This document shows positions 51,334-62,968 of a DNA stretch of 64,000 nucleotides, in pieces. Numbering within the stretch: the stretch's first letter is position 1; the number at the start of each line of letters is the position of its first letter. The stretch comes from Lytechinus variegatus (Eukaryota > Echinodermata > Echinoidea > Temnopleuroida > Toxopneustidae): contig NC_054740.1 of assembly GCF_018143015.1 (NCBI RefSeq), positions 68,116,356 through 68,180,355 of the forward strand. The letters are read 5' to 3'. Below the pieces are notes generated by a model that did no database searches, had not been told where the DNA came from, and saw only the letters and a program-made list of their open reading frames with translations. The position numbers and the translations under genes are program-made.

Positions 51334-51774
51334 TACCAATGTCAAGCTCTTCGTAATCATATCATGTCAAGCCTCCTGTCATGTGATGGTCACAAGTTAC
51401 AACATTATTACAACTTGCAATTGGCCTAGTTGTGTAACTTTGTGTTTATACGATGATGTCACCCCGCCCAGCTGCAAATGGCGGGAATGACCGGGAGAGG
51501 GGGGGGGGGGGGGTGCTTATTATTCATGCCATTCCTAGCATATTCCCAAATATAACCTGCCTTAATGTCTCTTATTTATTGGGAATTTCTCTGACAAGGG
51601 AATTTCTCTGACAGCCAATGTAACAGTTTGGTTGGGAGACAACCTGCATGGAGCCGTTGTGAGGCAAACTGCAAGGGCCATATACAATCCACACAACTCG
51701 TCTAAATCAACAACTTACTGTCATTTTCATCAGAAATCACGAAACGACAAAGGTGCAGCGAATAAGACAGATCG
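51334..51774 (+). promoter_or_regulatory. Presumed proximal promoter and 5' UTR of the SLCO4 gene
   Basis: It contains a GC-box-like CCCCGCCC near 51460, a long G run near 51499-51512, a tandem GGGAATTTCTCTGACA pair (about 51580-51613) and a CCAAT box near 51615. No TATA box is obvious. The transcription start is unknown. Confidence 0.35.
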
Positions 51775-54700
51775 ATGGCCGACGAGAGGAAAGAAACGTC
51801 GGAGAGCGAAGTCATCGAGGGTATGAACGTCGATGAAGGTGTTGTTGGCGAGGTCTACGGCGAGGAAAAGCAGACACAATGTGGTATCGGGGCATGGCAT
51901 CCCCGTCGCTTGCAGGTATGAGAAATAGCAATCCATATAGCATTTATCATCACTCTCTTTATTGATCACTTTATACTTGTCACCGTGAAGGAAGGAAACA
52001 AAAATTTAACTCAAATTAAAAATAATCACTCGATAATTATGTAAGTGAAAGTTATATAAGTAATAGTCTTCTCATGTTTATTTCTGTTTCAATTATGAAA
52101 TTACAAAACTAAACAAAATTCAATATTTCACAACCTTACACGCACCGCCCGCCCGGATTGAGAAAATACTCTTATAATGCCTTTATGGCCGGGTATCGAG
52201 TTAACGTATACTCCATCAATAAAACCATATTTATTTAATTTTGATATCATTCTATCTATTCATTGCAAATGATTTCAATCATAACAAGCTCTGACCTTCA
52301 GTTATTGTAAATTAACTGCAAATGATTTATTTAGAAAGTACTCGAAGTATACATTACAAATATTTGAAAGCCAGGACATTTTCTGTCCTCTTATTTCCGT
52401 AAAGAATCCCAATATTTACATATCCACATCCCGTTTCTTTATCTCTTTCTTTTCCTCTTTCTCCCTCTGTATTTATTCATTATCTTCTTTATCTTTTACT
52501 TTTTATTTTCTCTGTTTTTGCTTTTTCTTCTCGTTTTCTCATTCTTCTTATTCTTTTCCCTCGTTTTTCTCCTCCTCCTTCATTTTCTCCTTTTTCATAA
52601 TCATCATCATCATTTTTGTCTTCTCTCATTATTCTTCTTTTTAATTTCATCATTCTTTTCTTTCGTTTCCTCTCTATCTCCCTTCTACTTCTCTCTCTCC
52701 CTCTAGTTCTGTAACAGTCCAATCGGCTTCCTGATATGCCTATGCTTCTTCGGTTTCACGCAAGGTATGACGGTCAATGGCATCGTGTACGTGGTAACGA
52801 CCACGCTCGAACGCAGGTTCAACCTCCCGAGCGTCCAGAGCGGCTTCATCTCGAGCTCGTACGACTTCGGTGTCCTACTGGTCGTCGTCTTCGTCACGTA
52901 CTTCGGAGAGAGGGCTCACAAACCGAGGTGGTTGGGGATAGGAGCTTTGGGGTTCGCGGCAAGCTCGTTCCTGTTTTCCTTGCCACATTTCACGACTGGA
53001 CGTTACCAGTACCAGGTAATTCCTTTTCGTAGTTTTGTGGGGCCGTGAACCCCAATCCTACTTTCAAATTAAGGCATGAATTTTGTGTATACATAATCGG
53101 TCAGATTTTTGTTACGACTTCCAACAATTGGTTTGTCGTCGTCGTCGTTTTTATCATCATCATCTTCATTAAAATCATAATCATCACCATCACCATCGTC
53201 GTCATCATCATCACCACCACCCACCACCACCATCATCATCATCATCATTATCATCATCATCTCCACCATCATTATCAATATCATCATCATAATCACCACC
53301 ACCACCACCAAGACCATCACCTCAGCCATGATTATGATGACAATGGTCATAACCATCCCACCAGTATCCGTTACCTTCACTTCCATCAGTTTGTGCTAAT
53401 CAAAACTTTTTTTTCAACCCATGCAGACGGCAGGCATTGACACTTGTTCACTGGATGGCAACGCGACCCTTGATCGGGAGTGTACGGGGAGCTCTGGAGG
53501 ACTCAGTCACTACATTGGTGTCTTCATCCTCGCCCAACTCCTGCACGGATTCAGTGCATCTGGTATCTACACATTGGGTGTCACCTACATCGATGAGAAT
53601 GTTGAGACCAAACGCTCACCTCTGTATGTGGGTATGTACGTAATGGCAAGTGACAGAATATAACTATTTTATGTATTTCATGACATTGATGACATTGTTG
53701 AGAACAAACTGCATTGTAGTTGACGGCACCAAGTGGACATTGGGACACAAGGAGCATTTGCCCTCCCCAGTTCCCAGTTGCCCTCTCTAATCTTTGAAAT
53801 TATTGTGGAAGAAAAACATTTTGGAGTGATTTTTAAATAGCAAGTTCTTGTCGGCCCTTGCCAACAACATTTTGTTTTGCCTTCCACTTTCCAAATCCTG
53901 GTGCCGCCACTGTGTATCTGTAGAGACTAGTGATACACCTGAATGGGCGCGGAAAGTAAAGGGGGGGGGGGGGTAAGACATATGGTTCAGTTGATCTCAT
54001 TTTTACACCTGCATGGAAGGTAGGCGATTTATTATTGTGTAATATTATATGGATAGGTTTACACAATGCTTACGCCTGCTATTCTCTTTTGAAAATTCTC
54101 TTTAAAAAATATTAATTTTGCACAGGTCTCTTTCAGGGTATGTCAACGCTTGGCCCAGCCTTAGGGTATCTCATCGGGGGACTCTTCTTAAACCACTATA
54201 CGGACGTCACCATAGATCAAGAAAGGTACGATTATCAAGGTTCTATTAAAGTACATAGTCATACAGTGGATTATATAAAAACATTCCTTGTAATAAACAC
54301 CCACCAACATAAATGGGTGATGATACAAGATTGATCTGCATTTTGCTGCACTCAACCCAGGTGAGGTGGGTTCCTCGCAGGATTAATTCCTTGAAAGCAC
54401 CAAGCGCCTTCAATAGCTTGGGCTAAAGCTGGGGTGATAATTTACACAGTGCCCTCTTTAAACGGTAACTACATAATAGGTAAATGCTCCATATTGTTAT
54501 CAATGGGTAATAATCATATCCCAGCCCGCTAACTTCTGTTTAGATATGAATATTTAGACATTAAGCTATCGCATTAACATCAACACTTCGTCACCACATT
54601 CTATCATTTGATTAAATTATATTTCGTTCAGTAATATGCTGGTTTTTGGAGGAGGTGTAGAAAGGGGGATGGGGGTGTTCAAGTGTCTTGTTCGTTCTCT

Positions 54701-57700
54701 AATGCAACCTGCTGGTTTTAATGAACATAATACTAATCGTAATAATGATAATTATAGCAATATCAGGGGAAAGTGGCGTAACATATTACCCGATCCTGTA
54801 TAGGCCTATCAATACATATCATATTTCACACTTCCTTATTATTATGTTGAGAACCTGACAAGAAGGAAGATGTGTTTTTTTTATTCAAATATTTATTATT
54901 CGGCCAGTATTGCAACCCAATATATACGGTTTATGTTGTCTAATGTTCCCAGTCAGCTACAGTGCTCGATCGGATATGCGTTATGTTGACATTTTCATCT
55001 AATGGTACTCTCTAATTGTAAACTATCTATCTAGTCCTTTATCACGCTAGTTTCGGAGTGATTCTATTAGATCACTCCCTTTAGAGTGAACTGTACATCC
55101 CTTTAGATATTTACACGCCAAGATGAGGCAAAATCCTCTCATAAAAGATGGGCTGAAATCGTCTTGCCCCAGAAGAGCAATTAGCTTGTCGAAAAGGTGT
55201 TAATATAGAGACAATCCTTCAGCGTGATTTGAAAAAAAAAAAACCATACCTAGTAGAACTCCAGACGAACTGCACACATTTCCTTACGAGGGTTAAGCTA
55301 GTCTTCATAGCCATTTCGACAGCTCAAACTTGACTCACTTATCAATGACCTTTAAAATAGGTCATATCACTTCCTCATCTTATAGTTGTGAATCATGGAT
55401 TCGAGAGTTCCCGTTATAGAAATTATTCCTTCACGACCAGTCGGTTCAAATATGAACCTCAGAACTGTTGGTTAAACAAAATTACAAGCAAAGATTTTCT
55501 AACCAACGGGCGGACTGCTAGTATATTTTCCATATTTTGTTGGGTTAGTTAAACATTTTTGAGATTGCGTTCAAATTCCGTTTTGCTTGAAGGATAATTA
55601 ATGTATTACACATTGGCAAAGGGGCAAACATTGAAATTTGTGGGCTCTTTAACCACTCTTAGACCACTGAATAATGATTATCTATATATATATATATATC
55701 TTTATGACCTTTCCAATATCTACTAGACGACTTCCGTTTGCCTTTAGCCATGAGATCATTCAATGATATATTTAATTGGAAGTTCTATTCCCAGCAAAGG
55801 AATGAGATTTTCCCGTAGTGTAAACTTAGAAATTACACACAAAGAGCGGTAGATTTATCATTTGAGCGAACCATCGGGATGTATAAAAAAATCGGACATT
55901 TGCATGTATACTGTTTACCCAATGAAACCGATAATCAATGAGTGAAATTTAGGCAGGTGAATTCGTAAACCGCAACTGTGTGGTTATGTTTGTAAAATTT
56001 TGTTGTGTCGCATGAGTTCTTCTAGTGAATACGATATAACTGATGAAGTGAGAGAAGTGACAAATTTATAATTGACCAAAAATGAACGACAACAAACACA
56101 TACCGCGTATTTCTCTCGAAGACGTTTGCTAATTAAGGAGAACAATAATAAGCCGTTCCCATTAGCACATTTTGCAAGACAAACTTGCAAAAGCAGCAGA
56201 GTAAAAAAAAATCTGAGATAATAGTAATGATAAATAATGATGTAAAGTGCGATTCCGTCTTTCAGAGATCTATACTTTTGTTTGTTTTGATAGCTTAACG
56301 ATTTCTTCAGACAGTCCTTTATGGGTTGGTGCTTGGTGGCTTGGTTTCATCCTGACAGGATGCATGGCTCTATCGATCGCTCTTCCTTTCCTCATGTTTC
56401 CAAGATCTATGCCAGGTAAGCCAAGGCATGGAGGGCATGATAAAGAGAAAGAAAATGACAGATTCTTTTTCCCCGTACCAAGAATCTTGAGTGGTGATAT
56501 GGGTATGATAGATGATGATGAACTAATGATTTGTATGCCGTTCTTGGATTAACACAGACGAAGGGTGACAAACATAAAATATTGTAATAATGATTGTAGA
56601 TGGCTATTATTTCATTCTTTTATTTGTCAATATGTCCTTTATATACAGATTCTGAATGATTTCCCATCATTTTTTTTTGACTTGATGGAAACAAAAGGTA
56701 CATCTCTCATTTTGAATTTTAATATTTCACGATTTGAAATGACTGATAAGTTTTACACCCTTGCTTTTTCAGTACAATTGCACTATTTGTTTTTAGAATG
56801 ACCATAGAAATAAACAAGTTTCCTTAGTTTTCAGCGGCCAAAGAGTTAGCTTTGAAGAGAGTATCTCAAACACAGAAAGGTTCTGAGTTTGCTGCACGGG
56901 CGGGCTACGGAAACGCTTTGAAAGATTTCCCCAAAGCCAGCTTAAACCTGATTAAAAACATCCCTTTCATGTGTGTGAACGGAGCTGCCATCACCGAGTG
57001 GTTTATCATATCATCCCTTGCGACATTTGGACCGAAGTTTATGGAAACGCAATTCAACATTCCTGCAAGTGATGCAGCATTAAAAACAGGTTAGCTTTTA
57101 AGCATTTTCTAATTTCTTCTTCTTCTTCATCATCCTCATCATCCTCATCATCTTCTTCTTCTTCTCCTCCTCCTCCTTGTCACCGACGATCGTGGTGATG
57201 CTTCAATATTTAAACGAAATGTTGATTGAATAGTCTCGTTTTTTTCTGCTTGGATATGAAAAAGAGGTTTTGTTTATAAATTTGCTTAAAAAGATCACCA
57301 TATTTTGCTTGTATAGGCATTCTAGAATTGGTTTTGGGAGTTATTTTTCTATGAAAAGAAACTCTAGTTAGGGCATTTGATGCAGCAGTTTGTCTGTTTT
57401 TTTGTTCATACAGGTTTTCTTGTGATCCCTGCCAGTCTCTGCGGTGCCTTAGTCGGTGGCTGGATTGTTACCTTCTTTAACTTCCAATATCGTGGAATGA
57501 TTCGTTTCTGTCTGGGTAGTCTTTTATTTGGCTTCTGTATGCTGCCAGCATTCTCCATACAATGTCCCAATGTGCCTTTTGCCGGTGTGTCCGTTGCATA
57601 TTCAAACACGTGAGTACCAGAGGACATATGAACCGTCTGCGTTTCGCCTCTAGAAATCTTGATAGAAGACTTTACCTTTTTTATGGGCTCTTGATTGATG

Positions 57701-59720
57701 ATTTGATACAAGATCAATAATAGGAGGAGCTATTATTATTAGCCGGCTAAGCTTAGGCTACCTATTCAGGTGCACACAACTTTTTTACCGGTACCCATCT
57801 ACCTTATGATCAAAGAAATATAACATACCAGTCGCATTTTGTAGAGAAAGGTATTAATACCTCAAAATTTTTGTTAATTCTTCTCTTCCATTTTTTACCG
57901 TTTAGAGGAAATATTGAAAGAGATGGAATGTTAGACAGCAATCTGACCGCATCTTGCAATACGGGATGCGGCTGCTCCACTACATACGATCCAGTGTGTG
58001 GGACTGATGGTATCTTGTACTACTCAGCATGCTTCGCAGGTTGCTTAGAAACTGGGGAGATAAACGGAGTGGAAAAGGTATTTCATTACCCCATTTCGAG
58101 AGAACGTTCTCGTAAACAGAAATCTTATACCTTCGACATGTACATGTATAATATCTGCATGAAGGTATTGATTACTTGGTTAACCAGCATGATAATTCTT
58201 GTCGGCTTTCTATAAAAGACCTGGCCGTGGATATATTCAACTATTTTTTTTTCATGGCAGATGAGCTTTTCTATTCAGGATTAGTCAACATATATTTTCT
58301 TATGGTTATCTTGTTACTGCTATCTTTTTTGCAGCGTTATTTATTTCGTATTTATCTAACATCCTTTGTGTAATTGCAATGGATACTCGAAAATTATATT
58401 TTTGACTCATTAACACTATTATAATGGACATGCTTATAAAATAACCTGGAGCCAATATTACCTTGTTTATTTTTACTTCATGATTTTATTTTTTCTGTGT
58501 GTATGAAACAGATGTATACCAACTGCACATGTATTGGCAACTCGACTATTGACCCGGAGGTGCTTGGAGGCTCGGCAGAGCTGGGTCGCTGTCCCCAATC
58601 GTGTTCAAAAGAAACTCTGTATATCTTTCTTACATTTCTTCAGCTTTTAGGCACCTTTTTAGCCTTGGTCCCGTCCACCATGGCCTCAATAAGGTATGTT
58701 TTTGATAAATTTTGTGCTGTTATCAAGTTAGAGCTAACATTAACTGACATCACCGACATATTGATTTTTTTTTGTGTGAATGACAGATAAATTTGATAAT
58801 TTTGTATCGTAATAGGATCATCATTTTATTAGTGATAAGTGATCTTAAAATGCCCGTCATTACTGTATCATTGATATTATATTTATTATCATTGTTGTCA
58901 TTATTGATATTATTATTATCACTATTTTCAAAGATGCCATTTTTTTTATTATTGTTATTCTTATTATTATTGTTTGTGTTGTTGTCACCATAATCAATAA
59001 GAAAATTACTCGCAAAATCTTACACTTCTATTTGTTATTCTGACCTTTTAGATGTGTTTCACACGATCAGCGTTCGTTTGCACTTGGTATTCAATCACTT
59101 TGCTTCAGAGCTTTCGGTAAGTTGTATAATATCATATCATAAGAAGCAATAGAAATCATACGTTCTGATTAGATAGAGATATTTGTTATATAAATTCGTG
59201 TTTTTGATTATAAATACATGCAAATTGATTCCTTATTGTTCTTTACTCCTTAATTCCTTATCTCAAAATGAGCAATGATATATTTCATCCAACAATCTAT
59301 ATTTTATGAATAAACGAAACGAACAAATGTAGCAATATGAATTATGTAAAAAAAAGAAATGTAGGTTAACTTTATGATTCTTGGTGATCTTGTTGGTTTG
59401 ACAATAGAACTCATTTCATAAGAATTACTTCCCGTCTCTTTCGTCCAGGAACAATTCCCGGTCCTGTTGTGTTTGGCGCCCTCATCGACCGAGTTTGTGT
59501 ATTGTGGCAAGACTCCTGTGACGGCTCGGCCTGCTTAATTTACGACAACAAACAATTCGGACTGACGGCACTGTTGCTCTGTATGATGCTGAGACTGTTA
59601 TCCATTTTCTTCTTTATAGGAGCGCTAGCGTTTTATAAACCAAGTAGCAATGAAAGGATAAGTGTGGTAGATGTGGATCAAAATGCAAGAGAGTCAGTTC
59701 ATAAAGATGATACTGCGTGA
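51775..59720 (+). CDS. SLCO4A1: Organic anion transporter polypeptide, SLCO4 (OATP4) type, 11 exons, 665 aa
   Basis: Exons: 51775-51915, 52707-53015, 53427-53631, 54126-54225, 56315-56415, 56835-57089, 57414-57609, 57906-58077, 58512-58693, 59052-59116, 59449-59720. All introns are GT-AG and the phases add up to 665 codons plus stop. An in-frame TAA at 51763-51765 supports the start. OATPs are 12-helix plasma-membrane carriers for amphipathic organic anions such as steroid conjugates and thyroid hormones. Signatures seen: CGIGAWHPRRLQ at the exon 1 end, HKPRWLG in exon 2, the family motif WVGAWWLGF (255-263), ATFGPKF in exon 6, and a Kazal-like loop in exons 8-9 (C453, C457, C459, C467, C478, C482, C498, C500). 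The last exon has IPGPVVFGALIDR and VLWQDSC, which fit SLCO4A1/4C1 best. Subfamily is less certain than family. Exon 4 has a second AG 10 bp inside its start, but only the first acceptor keeps frame. Confidence 0.96.
52430..52706 (+). repeat. Polypyrimidine-rich tract in SLCO4 intron 1
   Basis: About 270 bp of almost pure C/T on the plus strand runs directly into the exon 2 acceptor. Minus-strand arginine/lysine-rich and plus-strand phenylalanine/leucine-rich frames over it are low-complexity artefacts. Confidence 0.8.
53140..53320 (+). repeat. (CAT/CAC)n microsatellite in SLCO4 intron 2
   Basis: Interrupted trinucleotide repeat between exons 2 and 3. Histidine-rich and methionine-rich frames across it are not genes. 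Confidence 0.85.
54334..54455 (+). mobile_element. SINE body fragment in SLCO4 intron 4
   Basis: It matches the reverse complement of the SINE body at 41846-42120 (shared TGCTGCACTC, CAGGTGAGGT, TTAATTCCTTG, AAGCTGGGGT). The tRNA-like head is absent. The rest of this 2.1-kb intron (54456-56314) shows only AT-rich sequence and a short TA run near 55682. Confidence 0.6.
57115..57180 (+). repeat. (CTT/CAT/CTC)n microsatellite in SLCO4 intron 6
   Basis: A pyrimidine-rich trinucleotide run lies shortly after the exon 6 donor. Confidence 0.75.
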
Positions 59721-60129
59721 TAATAGCTTTGAATGAGCATCTTCAAAAATGTTATTTTGTTACGAATCTGTATCAAGTATTTATATTTCTAAATTTGAAA
59801 TAATACACAATGACCAGCATGCTTTTCAGTTGAATTTTTTCAAACGACTATCTTTGACCATTTTCGTCTTATTTTCGTTGAGTCTCATCCGCAGGAAACG
59901 AAAAACGTGAAGGGTTAAAAACAGGATGAAAACAAAGAAGTGTGCAAAATCAACGAATAATGTATTTCTCTCAATATTCTTTGTCTTCGATTTCTGACTT
60001 CTTCCACTTTTGAATATTGGGACCAAGTGATGCTTTTGGCCCCAGTGACATTATTCTTTTTGAGACTTTTCTATGCAAATAACTTATTGGTAGGAGTGGA
60101 ATGAGGCTGAAAGAGAATCGTATGAAAAT
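59721..60129. other. SLCO4 3' flank
   Basis: Presumed 3' untranslated region. No clear canonical polyadenylation signal is seen within the first few hundred bases. Confidence 0.4.
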
Positions 60130-60665
60130 CGATTCGACTTTAAATCTTTTCAGTTTAAGTCGACTAACGAAAAGTTGTCTGTCAACATGGCGAGATAATT
60201 ATTAAGCCAAGTCGACATAATCATAAAAACAGGTTGTATGTCGACATGGTCAGATAGATTATCTCGCCAATTCGACAAATGAAAAATCTATACATGGTGA
60301 GAGATAGTAAATGACGAGATTTAGTTTTATATCAACACCATGCAGGTACCTTATCCCGTAATTGAAAACGAATCTTGGCCGTTGCAGCGTTGCTAGTGAT
60401 ATACCAACATCCATTGGTGCGTGGTGTGCACTTCTGGATATAAAATTAAATCTCGCCTTTAATTGCTTATGTCTATATGGCGAGTTCATGTATCTTGCCA
60501 CGTTGACAAACAACCTTTCATAAGTCGACTCGATGGAATAACGTAACTCGCCATGTTGACAAAAAACTTTTATGTCGAACTGGCAAGATAATTATTTCGC
60601 CATCATGATGTCGACATACTACTTTTCATATGTCGTCTTGGCGACTTGACAAGTCGATGGCACTT
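60130..60665. mobile_element. Repeat element with alternating GTCGACATGGCGAGA motifs
   Basis: Variants of TGTCGACATGGCGAGATAAT occur in direct orientation (near 60180, 60240, 60570) and in inverted orientation as ATCTCGCCA/CTCGCCATGTTGACA (near 60260 and 60545). The ends CTTTAAATC...AAGTCGACT and AGTCGATGG...CTTAAAATC are loosely inverted, as in a foldback transposon. No coding frame. Confidence 0.6.
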
Positions 60666-61196
60666 AAAATCCTCCGTAAGTAGTCGCAGAAACGTACTAA
60701 AATTCTCCCAATAATAATCCTTACAAACTTTTTATTCATATATCAAAATTCTCCTATTAGATAGCGATAGCAATATATTTTTTCTCTTTGTTTCTTACCG
60801 CTTTTAATATTTTCAGCATGCCATATTTTCTTTCTCAGGGAACATGTAAAGATTGACGAAAAACAAACACATTGTTTTGAAATAATGTTCGAGCAGTCGG
60901 TCATAATTATAGAGCATTTAATCTTTATATAGCAAATAAGGGTCAACTGCTGAATTGCCCTGTTGATATCCCACTTCAGGAATGGATTTTCAACGTTTTA
61001 AAATAAAGTAACGAATGTGGAGGAGGGGGGGGGGGGGGGGATCACGGTTCAATTATCTATTTGCTTATTTAGTTTAATCCAACGATATATGGTATCAGTT
61101 TAGGTAATCTCTGACACAATTTCAAGGACCGCATAAAACAGTATTCTTTTTGCCCGTTTTTCGAATGAAAACGAGATTCACAGTAAAAACTTAGAT
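60666..61196. other. Gene-free stretch
   Basis: Contains a G run near 61024-61040. Nothing else recognised. Confidence 0.5.
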
Positions 61197-62564
61197 CAGG
61201 GATTCTCAAATGGTGGCGCGCGCGCCACTTGTGGCGCACCGAGCCTTGCGGAGTGGCGCTTGGGAGTTGGTATAAAAAAAAGTAAAAATAAGGAAAAATT
61301 GGGGAAATAAAAATGTATCTACCAGTAACCTGGAAATAAGGATTTGGTGATCATTTTAATACAAAGAGAAAACAAAAACTCTTTACTTGACACTTAATTG
61401 CTAATTGATTTCCTCAAATTTTGTCCAATTTAGCACTCGATAACCCCTATTATGGAGGATCGATGGTGTTCTCCTTTTTATTTATTCTTACAAAGTTTAT
61501 GTGCCACAGAAGTGATATGAAAACCTCGTTTGTAGGATTTCTATTTCAACGGCGATAAATTTTGCATTTCCAGAGTATAAGTTTTGGTTAAGAGTTAAAC
61601 ATCAAATAATGTGATATTTAAAGAACATCCTGATCATAATAGATTATGAATTTGGGACATAACAAGCAGAAACCTTGTTTCCGTACCGATTGAAATCCGA
61701 AGTTGTAAAAGTGAAATATATGTTTGCTCAGGGGCCCGTTGCAGAAAGAGTTGCAATCAATCGCAACTCTGAAAATCATGCGCAACTTGATTTTCAACCA
61801 ATCAACAGCGCGCATTTTGGACTTGCGATTGATTTTTTTGACTTGCGTTTAAACGCAACTCTTTCTGCAACGGACCCCAGATGTATTGCTTGCCGTGATT
61901 GTCTGCATGCACTCTTGCTAAGGACGAACTGAATGAATAATACTGCACGTGAGTTGTAGAGAAAGATGGGCAGTTTGGGGCGCTAGGGCAGTGTAACGCC
62001 TAATTTTCAGCCCTTGCAAAATCGGGGAACGTAACTTTAGCCACTGGGGTACAGATGGGGGCCCCCATGTGTTTCACGGCCAAGAAAAAAAAGGAGAAAG
62101 GGAAAGAAAAAGAAAGGGAACGAGTGGAATTATCTTAATATTATGTCAAAATATATATTTTGTATTGAAAAGTTCAATATTTTTACTTCAGCTGCCATAT
62201 CTAGCCCTCTTAATTTTTTTTACCCATTACGCCACTTGCTTCAGCCAATAGATCTGGTGCAGAACAGTCTGAACTAGTGGTATCATTGGTATGTTGTGAA
62301 CAAGTCACTGGTCATTTTTCTTTTAATATTAATATTGTGTAGTTTGTTGGCATTTGTATTTTTTTCTGTTGATATTAATTGCAGCACCTCTGCATGGGCA
62401 ATTTAAAAGGCCTCATATTCCAAAACTTCTGGGGGCTCTTCCCTCTCGACCCCCATCAGGGGCCTCTGGACCCCCTCCGCTGATATTGCGTAATGGATAG
62501 TGGAGCATTACCGATTCTCAACAAGAAATGTGGCGCTTCCAAAAAAGTAATTGAGAATGGCTGA
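61197..62564. mobile_element. Non-autonomous hAT-like element with 8-bp target duplication
   Basis: It begins CAGGGATTCTCAA and ends TTGAGAATGGCTG (reverse complement CAGCCATTCTCAA). It is flanked on both sides by the exact 8-bp direct repeat ACTTAGAT (61189-61196 and 62565-62572), the size made by hAT transposases. GTGGCGC palindromes lie just inside the left end and GTGGCGC recurs near the right end. No transposase frame remains. A second MITE sits inside at 61731-61878. Confidence 0.85.
61731..61878. mobile_element. MITE, GGGGCCCGTTGCAGAAA family, intact copy nested in the hAT element
   Basis: The 24-bp ends starting GGGGCCCGTTGCAGAAAG are inverted with a single mismatch and enclose 148 bp. 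The interior has TTTTCAACCAATCA and two TTGCGATTGAT/AATCAATCGCAA blocks. A degraded copy is at 18818-18939. Confidence 0.9.
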
Positions 62565-62730
62565 CTTAGATACTTTATGAACTTATTATTTCAATCAGTG
62601 TTGTTTTTTGTAAATTTCAACAATGTAACTTTTTACCAAACATTTAAGCCTTATATATAACTTCGTTAACCCCCCCCCCACAAATCCCCCAATATTTTCA
62701 TTAGTAAATCACACATTCAACTCGTACATT

Positions 62731-62968
62731 GGGCCGTATTCTGAATTCAGGTTTAACTTAGACCACGGTCTAAATCTGTGCTAAATTATGGGGAGCCATT
62801 TTTCAACAAATTTGTTTATTTGTTTTTGCTTTCATAATAAAGAAAGAGACTTCAGTTATCATTCCCAGACATTTATGAACAATTGGGATGTTACATGAGT
62901 TAATAAATGGAATGTGACCACAGCTTTAAACCAGAGTTTAATTCAAACCTGAGCTCAGAATACGGGCC
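62731..62968. mobile_element. MITE, GGCCCGTATTCTGAA family, second copy
   Basis: The ends GGGCCGTATTCTGAATTC and GAGCTCAGAATACGGGCC are inverted. The interior matches the copy at 8121-8480 (CTTAGACCACGGTCTAA, CCACAGCTTTAAA) but has only one internal unit. Confidence 0.85.

Noticed and set aside
52489-52722. Arg/Lys/Glu-rich minus-strand frame
   Set aside because: It lies over the polypyrimidine tract of SLCO4 intron 1 and has no domain.
52736-53032. Alternative frame over SLCO4 exon 2
   Set aside because: Shadow of the real exon. The OATP motifs are in the frame beginning at 52707.
53045-53440. His-rich plus-strand frame and Met/Asp-rich minus-strand frame
   Set aside because: Microsatellite in SLCO4 intron 2. 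The true exon 3 begins at 53427 in another context.
54136-54225. SLCO4 exon 4 starting at the second AG (54136)
   Set aside because: It would put the rest of the exon out of frame. Starting at 54126 keeps the LGPALGY motif.
56311-56415. SLCO4 exon 5 starting at 56311
   Set aside because: The phase would break the WVGAWW motif. Starting at 56315 joins correctly to give ERSPLWVGAWW.
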